A stretch of 64,000 nucleotides of DNA from Seriola aureovittata (lineage: Eukaryota > Chordata > Actinopteri > Carangiformes > Carangidae). Position 1 is the first letter of the stretch; every line of letters begins with the position of its first letter. Under the pieces are notes generated by a model. It was not told where the DNA came from, searched no databases, and saw only the letters and a list, made by a program, of their open reading frames with translations. Position numbers and translations under genes: made by a program. The DNA lies in contig NC_079375.1 in NCBI RefSeq assembly GCF_021018895.1, forward strand, positions 11,378,732 to 11,442,731. Reading direction: 5' to 3'. Positions 1-14,840 of the stretch are shown piece after piece.

Positions 1-3000
1 TGTGCACATAAAGAAACTGGAATTTTTCTTATTATGTAATAGTACGGACAGTCATGTTTTGACTACAGCACATTGGATTTGAAATGAAACAGTGTCTTTC
101 GCTTTTACTTTCTTTGCTCACATTTGTGTTGGGAGTGCAGAGCAGAGTTTGGAGCCCTTTTTGCCAAGAGAGGCATAAGTAAAAAAAAAAAATACTACAA
201 TTTCCACATGGATGTGGCTATAAACACCCTCAATGCTGATCCGTCACATTGTTTCATTTCAGATTCAGTTTACTGGAATACAGAGCCAAAACACAGCTGC
301 CTGCCATGTCTTTTATTGCCACATTGGTATCTATGGAGGTTATCTTGCGCCACATTTAATTTTAGAGTTTGTTAATGTATCTCAAGTGTCCTTTTGAGGT
401 GTTTGCAAGACTAGATTGTGACTTCATGTTGGGTGCAACACAGATGACCACAGCAGTGAGTGTGACATCAGTCAAGATACATGTTAATGCCAGATATAAT
501 GGGTCCTATAAAGCTAATATGTTTTTAAATTGAAGTGTAAATGAGACACTTTGCAGTTACTGAACAAAACATTTTGTTGCGCTAAGAGACAAAGCTTTAC
601 ATTTAACTGTAAATAACGTAAACATGACTTATTCAGATTTATTCTTAAGTCATTTAGAGTGTGATGTACAGAAATCTGTAGAATGACTGGATAATGGTAC
701 AGTCTTCAGTTTATCATTCCTACACATTTTAAGTTATTTTAGTTTGTTAACCATTAACATTATGTTACCTTTTGCATTGCTGTCCTTTTAAGTAAATTCC
801 TCATAAATTCCTTGGTTTTCAAGGAAAGAACAACTTTGTGTGGCCAATTAAAAAGAAAAAAAAAAAAAACTTCTGCGTCCTGCCCCTCAACATGTCTGAG
901 ATATTGACTAGTGGAGTTGATCATTCATTGCGCCTTAATGAGGATGGTGTGCTCTCACTAATTAAATTTGAACAGGGTTGAGACATTACTGGAAGAGGAC
1001 GAGGATGTCAACATCTGCTTGGGAACTTAAAGGGACAGTACCATTCCTTGTTCGTAGTTTTCTGGCGCTATGTTTTTTTCCCCCCACCATGATGCAGTAA
1101 TGTTTTTTGGAATGTACGAAAGAACTTTGTTGATTAAAAGAACCTGTATGTGAAAAATGTTTATGAGAAACCAAATGAAAAAGTTGTAACATGAATAGGG
1201 AAGAATTGTGCTGAAACAGTGCTGTGGATTGACGTGGACAAATAATCTGTGACATTGAAGATTAAACCAAGCACTGGTTTTTAGTTTTTAACAATTTTAC
1301 AATATATTCACATCTATGAATTTTATTTATTGTCCCCAAACGTATGTCCTGTAATGTTTTGTTGTGTTGGTTAGAATAAGGTATAAGTTAAACATAAGAA
1401 GCCACATTTCCTCTAAGTCACATCTTGCTTTTCAACTCCTGCCTGAAGAAGACTTTTTGGAGAAGTAATTTAGTTCCTGAATACAACTGCAGTGTCTGCT
1501 ACAGTTAGCACAAACCACACACACGTTTGTTGAGATTGTTCAGACTGACCACAGTGTGGCGTCATCCATTCATGAAGCTCTGACTGCATCATGCTCTCAG
1601 TAAAGTAGTGGGAGTGACCTAATTTTTATGTCTTGAGGAGAAGCAGCCTTGCAATGCTTTTACCTTGTCAGTAAATTAAATATGTGCAGGGTGCCACTAT
1701 CTCAAATGCAGAGTCAACAGCATAATGAAGCTGGTTGCTCAGCATCTAAATCGGCAGCTTTGGGATATTTATTCTGAAACTTTAGAGACCATCAGTCACT
1801 CACATCCCATTTGAAAGTCGCTGCCAAACCCAGAGCTGTGCACTTCCTCCCAGCGTGTGTTGTTGTGACTGTCTGTCCAGCCCTGTTGTCACACAAACCT
1901 CTAGCTCATGACTTATTTATCCGCTGCCCTGTGAGAGCGGGGACTGTTCTTTGAATCTGGCTGAGAGATTAAAATATTAATTTCCTCTGCAGGTCTGCTG
2001 CACAGTCTGCAGGGCAGAATATACAGGTTGTGAGAGAGAGAGAGAGAGAGAGAGCACTATTATGTAAGATGTGCAAGGCTCGCCTCTCGCTAGACTCTGA
2101 CCTGCCCCCATCTTTTATTATGACAGGCACATACTGTACAGAAAGGGTGTTGTCATTTCATAGGGTGTGAGAAAACATTTTAGGAAAACAAAAGCAGAAA
2201 AAGAAACTAAATTGAAGTTGCAGTATTTGCTGACAAATATAAATGGAATAAAATGAATCCTACATTTTTGGCTAAAAATCAATTAGAGTAGAACAGAGAG
2301 ATGAATGGTTCTGCCTATTTGTGAGGATTAAAATGCCTTTTTATGCTACTTTAAATTTTGCTTGGCAGTAATTCCATGAATATAAAATTATATATGAGCA
2401 TACAAAAAAACAGTTTAGCCTCAGATGCTTTCATCATGTGACTGTTGGCTCTCTTAACAGCGTATGCACTCAAAGTAGATTTCATTTATGTAAAAAAGTT
2501 ACAGTACATTGCGTAATCTCCTGCAGACAAAGTCACTCAGGACGATTTTATTATGAAAGAATTTTTTTTGTATAATTTGTTCTGATGCACTGAGTGAATC
2601 TCCCGCCCACTGAATGTCTGCTGTTTGAACGATGGTGACCCTGCCTGGATTATCAATCCCTGGAATCTTATTTATTTTTTTTTTTCTTAGATAACAGGAC
2701 TAATCTAGAAAATAATCTCTCAATAATCTGTTAACTAGTACAGCTCAGGAGCCCCAATTACAACAGTCATGTTTTTTTTTTCAGTCATTTTATGGTTATG
2801 TGTGGGATAAAAAGTGTATGTGCACAACTATTACTATCTGTTTAATATAGATACAAGGATCAAGGGGACATATAAAAACTGTGACTGTGTCTAGTGAAAG
2901 CACATTTTAGCCCAAAATATGAGGAAAAGGCTCAAATTGTGTTTATTACATTATATTTATTAATAAAAGAAACTGGTATTACCAGTCTATTAACAAATGT

Positions 3001-3041
3001 TGTGTGCGTCACATCTGGTTCTAAAACGAATTTTCTAAATA
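1..3041. other. Intergenic sequence, no supportable gene
   Basis: I see AT-rich unique sequence with short A and T runs (for example near 181-192 and 856-869) and a GA microsatellite. No open frame exceeds 90 codons and none resembles a protein I know. An acceptor-like CAG at 138-140 is followed by a short open stretch ending in TAA near 177, which would be compatible with the last exon or 3' UTR of a plus-strand gene lying further left. That is only a possibility. Confidence 0.5.
2032..2054. repeat. (GA)n microsatellite
   Basis: About 11 uninterrupted GA dinucleotides. Confidence 0.9.
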
Positions 3042-3197
3042 TGCAGATAGATTTGTTTCAATATTATTTGTGTGAACAGCTTGACAATCCATGCATAAAT
3101 GTGTAGTCTGTAAATATAAAACATGTTCCACAAGTACAAAAAATAAATGCAAATGCAAAAACAGATTTGCCAATACACAAACAAATTTATACAATAC
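3042..3197 (+). repeat. Left arm of inverted repeat bounding the tandem array
   Basis: Read on the plus strand, this segment aligns with the reverse complement of 32205-32379. Shared blocks occur in the same order: TAGATTTGTTTCAAT, then TTGTGT.AACAG, then TCTGTAAATATAAAAC, then TTCCA, then AAATAAAT, then GAT.TGCCAATA.AC. By eye the first 85 bases are about 80% alike. The right arm carries roughly 30 extra bases before the last block. The tandem array starts immediately inside this arm. Confidence 0.75.
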
Positions 3198-4130
3198 CAT
3201 GACTTTTTTTTTGCCTTACTATACTATGACATTTTAAGCCTTACCATACTATGACGTTTTTGTGCACAACTATACTATGACTTTTTTTGCCGTGCTATAC
3301 TACGACTTTATGACATACTATACTATGACTATTTTATGCCTTACTATACTAAGACGTTTTATGCCTTACTGTACTAAGATTTTTTTATGCCTAATTATAT
3401 TATGATTTTGTATGGATTAATATACAATGATTTGTATGCCTTACTACATTATGACTTTTTTGCCTTACTATAATATGACTTTTTATCCGTTACTATACTA
3501 TGACTTTGACATACTATACTATGACTTTTTTATGCCTTACTATACTATGACTTTTCATGCCTTACTGTACTATGACTTTTTATGCTGTACTATACTATGA
3601 CTTTATGACTTACTATACTGTGACTTTTTAAGCCTTACTATACTATGCCATTTTCATGCTACTATTATACTATGCCATTTCTATTCTACTATTCTATTTT
3701 TTTAGCCTTATTATATGACTTTTTTATTATTTACTATATTATGATGTTTTTATGATTTGCTGTATTATGACATTTTCATGACATTTTATGCCTTATTATA
3801 TTAAAACGTTTTTGTACCTTACTATACTCTGACTTTTTTAATAACTTATTATACTATATTTTTTGCCTTTTATGACTTTTTCTGCCTAACTATACTATGA
3901 CTTTTTCTGCCTTACTATACTATGACTTTATGACTTACTATACCCTGACTTTTTAAGCCTAACTATACTATGCCATTTTTATACCTTACTATACTATGAC
4001 TTTCTTCTAGCCTTATTACACTGTGACTTTTTTATTCTTTACTATATTATGATGTTTTTATGCCTTGCTGTATTATGACATTTTAATGACATTTTATGCC
4101 TTGTTATATTGTAACGTTTTTGTACCTTAC

Positions 4131-4268
4131 CAGACAGTGGAATACACTGTCCATATCCATCAGATCTGGGTTCTCTGGGTTATTTGTGTTTTACTGATGT
4201 TGTACAGCACTTTGGTGAGCTGTTTGCTGTATTTAAATGTGAATTCTAAATAAATTTGATTTGATTTC
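4131..4268 (+). mobile_element. Retroelement 3'-tail fragment nested in the array
   Basis: About 138 bp of non-repeat sequence interrupts the array. It contains a TACAGCACTTTGGTGAGC-like block and AATAAATTTGATTTGATTT, which I recognise as the style of 3' end common on 5'-truncated fish non-LTR retrotransposons. Host sequence reads CCTTAC before it and TTACATATACT after it, so a short TTAC target duplication is possible. The family is not assigned. Confidence 0.6.
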
Positions 4269-7200
4269 TGATTACATATACTTTGCCTTTTTTATGCCTT
4301 ACTATACTATGACTTTTGATGTCTTACAATACTGTGATGTTTTTATGCTTTACTATACTATGGCGTTTTTAATGCCTTTTATGACTTTTATGCCTTACTA
4401 CACTATGACATTTTTATGCCTTATTATACAGTGACGTTTTTGACATTTTCATACGTTACTATACTATGAGGTTTTTGTGACATTTTTTTGCCTTATCATA
4501 CAATGTAATTTTGACATTCTTATACATTAATATACTATGTTTTTTTTATGCCTTAATATACTAAGACGTTTTTATGACATTTTATGCCTTACTATACTAT
4601 GACGTTTTTATGACATTTCATGCCTTACTATACTATGATGTTTTTATGCCTCACTATACTATGACATTTTTTTGACATTTTATGCCTTACTATACTATGA
4701 CGTTTTTATGACATTTTATGCCTTACTATACTATGACGTTTTATGGCTCAGTATAATATGACATTTTTTTTTACATTTTATGCCTTACTATACTATGACG
4801 TTTTTATGACATTTTATGCCTTACTATACTATGACATTTTTTGACATTTTATGCCTTAATATACTATGACGTTTTTATGACATTTTATGCCTTACTATAC
4901 TATGACGTTTTTATGCCTCACTATACTATAACATTTTTTTTGACATTTTATGCCTTACTATACTATGATGTTTTTATGCCTCACTATACTATGACATTTT
5001 TTTGACATTTTATGCCTTACTATACTATGACCTTTTTTTTGCCTCACTCTACTATGACATTTTTTTGACATTTTATGCCTTACTATACTATGACATTTTT
5101 TTTACATTTAATGCCTTACTATACTATGACGTTTTTATGACATTCTATGCCTTACTATACTATGACGTTTTTATGCCTCACTATACTATAAAATTTTTTT
5201 GACATTTTATGCCTTACTATACTATGATGTTTTTGTGCCTCACTATACTATGACATTTTTTTGACATTTTATGCCTTACTATACTATGACGTTTTTATGA
5301 CATTTTATGCCTTACTATACTATGACGTTTTATGCCTCACTATACTATGACATTTTTTTGAGATTTTATGCCTTACTATACTATGATGTTTTTATGCCTC
5401 ACTATACTATGACTTTTTATGAAATTTTATGCCTTACTATACTAAGCCTTTTTTATGACATTTTATGCCTTACTATACTATGACGTTTTATGGCTCAGTA
5501 TAATATGACGTTTTTATGACATTTTATGCCTTACTATACTATGACATTCTTTTGACATTTTATGCCTTAATATACTATGACTTTTTTATGCCTCACTATA
5601 CTATGACATTTTTTTGACATTTTATGCCTTACTATACTATGACTTTTTTAAGACATTTTACGCCTTACTATACTATGACATTTTTATGCCTCACTATACT
5701 ATGACATCTTTATGAAATTTTATGCCTTACTATACTATGACATTTTTGTCGTTACTATACTATGACATCTTTATGAAATGTTATGTCTTACTATACTATG
5801 ACGTTTTTATGACATTTTTGTCGTTACTATACTATGACATCTTTATGAAATGTTATGTCTTACTATACTATGACGTTTTTATGACATTTTATGCCTTACT
5901 ATACTATGACGTTTTATGCCTCACTATACTATGACATTTTTTTGACATTTTATGCGTTACTATACTATGAAGTTTTTGTGCTTTACTATACTATGACATC
6001 TTTATGAAATTTTATGCCTTACTATACTATGACGTTTTTATGACATTTTATGCCTTACTTTACTATGACATTTTTGTCGTTACTATACTATGACATCTTT
6101 ATGAAATGTTATGTCTTACTATACTATGACGTTTTTATGACATTTTATGCCTTACTATACTATGATATCTTATGCCTCACTATAATATGAAATTTTTTTT
6201 GACATTTTATGCCTTACTATACTATGACATTTTTATGACATTTATATGCCTTACTATACTAGGACATTTTCATGACATTTTATGCCTTACTATACCATGA
6301 TGTTTTTATGACATTTATATGCCTTACTATACTAGGACATTTTCATGACATTTTATGCCTTACTATACAAGGATGTTTTTATTTACATTTTATGCCTTAC
6401 AATACTATGACGTTTTATGCCTCACTATACTATGACATTTTTTCGACATTTTATGCATTACTATACTATGACGTTTTTATGCCTCACTATACTATGACAT
6501 TTTTTTGACATTTTATGCCTTACTATACTATGACGTTTTTATGACATTTTATGCCTTACTATACTATGACGTTTTTATGCCTCACTATACTATAAAATTT
6601 TTTTTTACATTTTATGCCTTACTATACTATGATGTTTTTATGCCTCACTATACTATGACATTTTTTTTGACATTTTATGCCTTACCATACTATGAGGTTT
6701 TTATGCCTCACTATACTATGACATTTTTTTGACATTTTTACCTCACTATACTGTGACGTTTTTATGACATTTTATGCCTTACTATACTATGACCTTTTTT
6801 TGCCTCACTCTACTATGACATTTTTTTGACATTTTATGCCTCACTATACTATGACATTTTTTTGACATTTTATGCCTTGCTATACTATGACGTTTTTATG
6901 ACATTTTATGCCTTACTATACTATGACCTTTTTTTGCCTCACTCTACTATGACATTTTTTTGACATTTTATGCCTTACTATACTATGACGTTTTTATGCC
7001 TCACTATACTATAAAATTTTTTTGACATTTTATGCCTTTCTATACTATGATGTTTTTATGCCTCCCTATACTGTGACATTTTTTTGACATTTTATGCCTT
7101 ACTATACTATGACGTTTTATGCCTCACTATACTATGACATTTTTTTGAGATTTTATGCCTTACTATACTATGATGTTTTTATGCCTCACTATACTATGAC

Positions 7201-10200
7201 TTTTTATGAAATTTTATGCCTTACTATACTAAGCCTTTTTTATGACATTTATGCCTTACTATACTATGACGTTTTATGGCTCAGTATAATATGACGTTTT
7301 TATGACATTTTATGCCTTACTATACTATGACATTCTTTAGACATTTTATGCCTTAATATACTATGACTTTTTTATGCCTCACTATACTATGACATTTTTT
7401 TGACATTTTATGCCTTACTATACTATGACTTTTTTATGACATTTTATGCCTTACTATACTATGACATTTTTATGCCTCACTATACTATGATCTTTTTTTT
7501 TAGATTTTATGCCTTACTATACTATGACGTTTTTATGACATTTTATGCCTTACTATACTATGACCTTTTTTTGACATTTTATGCCTTACTATACTACGAC
7601 GTTTTTATGACATTTTATGCCTTACTATACTATGACGTTTTATGCCTCACTATACTATGACATTTTTTTGAGATTTTATGCCTTACTATACTATGATGTT
7701 TTTATGCCTCACTATACTATGACTTTTTATGAAATTTTATGCCTTACTATACTAAGCCTTTTTTATGACATTTTATGCCTTACTATACTATGACGTTTTA
7801 TGGCTCAGTATAATATGACGTTTTTATGACATTTTATGCCTTACTATACTATGACATTCTTTTGACATTTTATGCCTTAATATACTATGACTTTTTTATG
7901 CCTCACTATACTATGACATTTTTTTGACATTTTATGCCTTACTATACTATGACTTTTTTATGACATTTTATGCCTTACTATACTATGACATTTTTATGCC
8001 TCACTATACTATGACCTTTTTTTTTAGATTTTATGCCTTACTATACTATGAAGTTTTTGTGCCTTACTATACTATGACATCTTTATGAAATTTTATGCCT
8101 TACTATACTATGACATTTTTATGACATTTTATGCCTTACTATACTATGACATTTTTGTCGTTACTATACTATGACATCTTTATGAAATGTTATGTCTTAC
8201 TATACTATGACGTTTTTATGCATTACTGTACTGTGACGTTTTTATGACATTTTATGCCTTACTATACTATGACGTTTTATGCTTCACTATACTATGAAAT
8301 TTTTTTGAGATTTTATGCCTTACTATACTATGACATTTTTATGCCTCACTATACTATGACATCTTTATGAAATTTTATGCCTTACTATACTATGACGTTT
8401 TTATGACATTTTATGCCTTACTATACTATGACATTTTATGCCTCACTATAATATGAACATTTTTTTGACATTTTATGCCTTACTATACTATGACCTTTTT
8501 TTGCCTCAGTATACTATGACATTTTTTTGACATTTTATGCCTTACTATACTATGACGTTTTTATGACATTTTATGCCTTACTATACTATTACGTTTTTAT
8601 GACATTTTATGCCTTACTATACTATGACGTTTTATGCCTCACTATACTATGACATTTTTTTGACATTTTATGCTTTACTATACTATGAAGTTTTTGTGCC
8701 TTACTATACTATGACATCTTTATGAAATGTTATGTCTTACTATACTATGACGTTTTTATGACATTTTATGCCTTACTATACTATGATATCTTATGCCTCA
8801 CTATAATATGAAAATTTTTTTGACATTTTATGCCTTACTATACTATGACGTTTTTATGCCTCACTATACTATGACATTTTTTTGACATTTTATGCCTTAC
8901 TATACTATGACGTTTTTATGACATTTTATGCCTTACTATACTATGACGTTTTATGGCTCAGTATAATATGACATTTTTTTTTACATTTTATGCCTTACTA
9001 TACTATGACGTTTTTATGACATTTTATGCCTTACTATACTATGACATTTTTTTAACATTTTATGCCTTAATATACTATGACGTTTTTATGCCTCACTATA
9101 CTATGATATTTTTTTGACATTTTATGCCTTACTATACTATGACGTTTTTATGACATTTTATGCCTTACTATACTATGACGTTTTTATGCCTCACTATACT
9201 ATAAAATTTTTTTGACATTTTATGCCTTACTATACTATGAGGTTTTTATGCCTCACTATACTATGACATTTTTTTGACATTTTATGCCTCACTATACTAT
9301 GACATTTTTTTGACATTTTATGCCTTACTATACTATGACATTTTTTTGACATTTTATGCCTTACTATACTATGACGTTTTTATGACATTTTATGCCTTAC
9401 TATACTATGACATTTTTTTGACATTTTATGCTTACTATACTACGATGTTTTTATGACATTTTATGCCTTACTATACTATGACCTTTTATGCCTCACTATA
9501 CTATGACATTTTTTTGAGATTTTATGCCTTACTATACTATGATGTTTTTATGCCTCACTATACTATGACTTTTTATGAAATTTTATGCCTTACTATACTA
9601 AGCCTTTTTTATGACATTTTATGCCTTACTATACTATGACGTTTTATGGCTCAGTATAATATGACGTTTTTATGACATTTTATGCCTTACTATACTATGA
9701 CGTTTTATGGCTCAGTATAATATGACGTTTTTATGACATTTTATGCCTTACTCTACTATGACATTTTATGCCTTACTATTCTATGACGTTTTTATGACAT
9801 TTTATGCTTTACTATACTATGACATTTTTTTGACATTTTATGCCTTAATATACTATGACGTTTTTATGCCTCACTATACTATGACATTTTTTTTGAAATT
9901 TTATGCCTTACTATACTAAGCCTTTTTTATGACATTTTATGCCTTACTATACTATGACGTTTTATGGCTCAGTATAATATGACGTTTTTATGACATTTTA
10001 TGCCTTACTATACTATGACGTTTTATGGCTCAGTATAATATGACGTTTTTATGACATTTTATGCCTTACTATACTATGACATTTTATGCCTTACTATTCT
10101 ATGACGTTTTTATGACATTTTATGCTTTACTATACTATGACATTTTTTTGACATTTTATGCCTTACCATACTATGACGTTTTTATGCCTCACTATACTAT

Positions 10201-13200
10201 GACATTTTTATGACATTTCATGCCTTACTATACTATGATGTTTTTATGCCTTACTATACTATGACATTTTATGCCTTACTATTCTATGACGTTTTTATGA
10301 CATTTTATGCTTTACTATACTATGACATTTTTTTGACATTTTATGCCTTAATATACTATGACGTTTTTATGCCTCACTATAATATGACATTTTTTTGACA
10401 TTTTATGCCTTACTATACTATGACGTTTTTATGACATTTTATGCCTTACTATACTATGACCTTTTTTTGACATTTTATGCCTTACTATACTATGACTTTT
10501 TTATGACATTTTATGCCTTACTATACTATGACATTTTTATGCCTCACTATACTATGACCTTTTTTTTTAGATTTTATGCCTTACTATACTATGAAGTTTT
10601 TGTGCCTTACTATACTATGACATCTTTATGAAATTTTATGCCTTACTATACTATGACATTTTTATGACATTTTATGCCTTACTATACTATGACATTTTTG
10701 TCGTTACTATACTATGACATCTTTATGAAATGTTATGTCTTACTATACTATGACGTTTTTATGCATTACTATACTGTGACATTTTTTTGACATTTTATGC
10801 CTTACTATACTATGACATTTTTATGCCTCACTATACTATGACCTTTTTTTTTAGATTTTATGCCTTACTATACTATGAAGTTTTTGTGCCTTACTATACT
10901 ATGACATCTTTATGAAATTTTATGCCTTACTATACTATGACATTTTTATGACATTTTATGCCTTACTATACTATGACATTTTTGTCGTTACTATACTATG
11001 ACATCTTTATGAAATGTTATGTCTTACTATACTATGACGTTTTTATGCATTACTATACTGTGACATTTTTTTTACATTTTATGCCTTACTATACTATGAC
11101 ATTTTTATGCCTCACTATACTATGACCTTTTTTTTGACATTTTATGCCTTACTATACTATGAAGTTTTTGTGCCTTACTATACTATGACATCTTTATGAA
11201 ATTTTATGCCTTACTATACTATGACGTTTTTATGACATTTTATGCCTTACTATAAGATGAAATTTTTATGACATTTTATGCCTTACTATACTATGACATT
11301 TTTGTCGTTACTATACTATGACATCTTTATGAAATGTTATGTCTTACTATACTATGACGTTTTTATGCATTACTATACTGTGACGTTTTTATGACATTTT
11401 ATGCCTTACTATACTATGACGTTTTATGCTTCACTATACTATGAAATTTTTTTGAGATTTTATGCCTTACTATACTATGATGTTTTTATGCCTCATTATA
11501 CTATGACGTTTTTATGCCTTACTATACTATGACGTTTTATGCCTCACTATACTATGACATTTTTTTGACATTTTATGCCCTAATATACTATGACGTTATT
11601 ATGACATTTTATGCCTTACTATACTATGACGTTTTATGCCTCACTATACTATGAAATTTTATTGACATTTTATGCCTTACTATACTATGACATTTTTAGG
11701 ACATTTTATGCCTCACTATAATATGAACATTTTATTGACATTTTATGCCTTACTATACTATGACGTTTTTATGCCTCACTATACTATGACATTTTTTTGA
11801 CATTTTATGCCTCACTATAATATGAACATTTTATTGACATTTTATGCCTTACTATACTATGACCTTTTTTTGCCTCACTCTACTATGACATTTTTTTGAC
11901 ATTTTTACCTCACTATACTGTGACGTTTTTATGACATTTTATGCCTTACTATACTATGACGTTTTTATGCCTCACTATACTATAAATTTTTTTTTAGATT
12001 TTATGCCTTACTATACTATGAAGTTTTTGTGCCTTACTATACTATGACGTTTTTATGACGTTTTATGCCTTACTATACTATGAAGTTTTTGTGCCTTACT
12101 ATACTATGACGTTTTTATGACGTTTTATGCCTTACTATACTATGACCTCTTTTTTAGATTTTATGCCTTACTATACTATGAAGTTTTTGTGCCTTACTAT
12201 ACTATGACGTTTTTATGACATTTTATGCCTTACTATACAATGACGTTTTTATGACATTTTATGCCTCATTATACTATGACATTTTCATGACATTTTATGC
12301 CTTACAATACTATGACGTTTTATGGCTCAGTATAATATGAAATTTTTTTTACATTTTATGCCTTATTATACTATGACGTTTTTATGACATTTTCATGCCT
12401 TACTATACTATGACAATTTTTTGACATTTTATGCCTTACTATACTATGACGTTTTTATGACATTTTATGCCTTACTATACTATGACGTTTTTATGCATTA
12501 CTATACTGTGACGTTTTTATGACATTTTATGCCTTACTATACTATGACGTTTTATGCTTCACTATACTATGAAATTTTTTTGAGATTTTATGCCTTACTA
12601 TACTATGATGTTTTTATGCCTCATTATACTATGACGTTATTATGCCTTACTATATTATGACTTTTTTATGCGGCACTATACTATGACATTTTCATGACAT
12701 TTTATGCCTTACTATACTATGACGTTTTATGCCTCACTATACTATGACATTTTTTTGACATTTTATGCCCTACTATACTATGACGTTATTATGACATTTT
12801 ATGCCTTACTATACTATGACGTTTTTATGCCTCACTATACTATGAAATTTTTTTGACATTTTATGCCTTACTTTACTATGACATTTTTAGGACATTTTAT
12901 GCCTTACTATACTATGACGTTTTTATGCCTCACTATACAATGACATTTTTTTGACATTTTATGCCTTACTATACTATGACGTTTTTATGACATTTTATGC
13001 CTTACAATACTATGACGTTTTATGGCTCAGTATAATATGAAATTTTTTTGACATTTTATGCCTTACTATACTATGACGTTTTTATGACATTTTCATGCCT
13101 TACTATACTATGACAATTTTTTGACATTTTATGCCTTACTATACTATGACGTTTTTATGACATTTTATGCCTTACTATACTATGACGTTTTTATGCCTCA

Positions 13201-14840
13201 CTATACAATGACATTTTTTTTTAGATCTTATGCCTTGCTATACTATGAAGTTTTTGTGCCTTACTATACTATGACATCTTTATGAAATTTTATGCCTTAC
13301 TATACTATGACGTTTTTATGACATTTTATGCCTTACTATACTATGACGTTTTTATGACATTTTATGCCTTACTATACTATGATGTTTTATGCCTCACTAT
13401 ACTATGACATTTTTTTGACATTTTATGCATTACTATATCATAATGTTTTTATGACATTTTATACCTTACTATACCACAAAGTTTTTGTGCCTTACTATAC
13501 TATGACATCTTTATGAAATTTTATGCCTTACCATACTATAATTTTTTTATGACATTTTATGCCTTACTATACTATGAAGTTTTTGTGCCTCACTATACTA
13601 TGACATCTTTATGAAATTTTATGCCTTACTATACTATGACATTTTTATGACATTTTATGCCTTACTATACTATGACGTTTTATGCCTCACGATACTATGA
13701 CATTTTTTTGACATTTAATGCCTTACTACACTATGACATTTTTATGACATTTTATGCCTTACTATACTATGACGTTTTATGCCTCACTATACTATGACAT
13801 TTTTTTGAGATTTTATGCCTTACTATACTATGACGTTATTATGCCTCACTATACTATGACTTTTTATGAAATTTTATTGACATTTTATGCCTTACTATAC
13901 TATGAAATTTTATGCCTTACTATACGAAGCCTTTTTTATGACATTTTATGCCTTACTATACTATGACATTTTTGTCGTTACTATACTATGACATCTTTAT
14001 GAAATGTTATGTCTTACTATACTATGACGTTTTTATGACATTTTATGCCTTACTATACTATGACATTTTATGCCTCACTATAATATGAACATTTTTTTGA
14101 CATTTTATGCCTTACTATACTATGACCTTTTTTTGCCTCACTATACTATGACATTTTTTTGACATTTTATGCCTTACTATACTATGACGTTTTTATGACA
14201 TTTTATGCCTTACTATACTATGACGTTTTATGCCTCACTATACTATGACTTTTTTAAGACATTTTACGCCTTACTATACTATGACATTTTTATGCCTCAC
14301 TATACTATGACATTTTTTTGACATTTTATGCGTTACTATACTATGAAGTTTTTGTGCCTTACTATACTATGACATCTTTATGAAATTTTATGCCTTACTA
14401 TACTATGACGTTTTTATGACATTTTATGCCTTACTTTACTATGACATTTTTGTCGTTACTATACTATGACATCTTTATGAAATGTTATGTCTTACTATAC
14501 TATGATGTTTTTATGACATTTTATGCCTTACTATACTATGATATCTTATGCCTCACTATAATATGAAATTTTTTTGACATTTTTATGCTTACTATACTAT
14601 GACATTTTTATGACATTTATATGCCTTACTATACTAGGACATTTTCATGACATTTTATGCCTTACTATACCATGATGTTTTTATGACATTTTATGACTTA
14701 CAATACTATGACGTTTTATGCCTCACTATACTATGACATTTTTTTGACATTTTATGCATTACTATACTATGACGTTTTTATGCCTCACTATACTATGACA
14801 TTTTTTTGACATTTTATGCCTTACTATACTATGACGTTTT

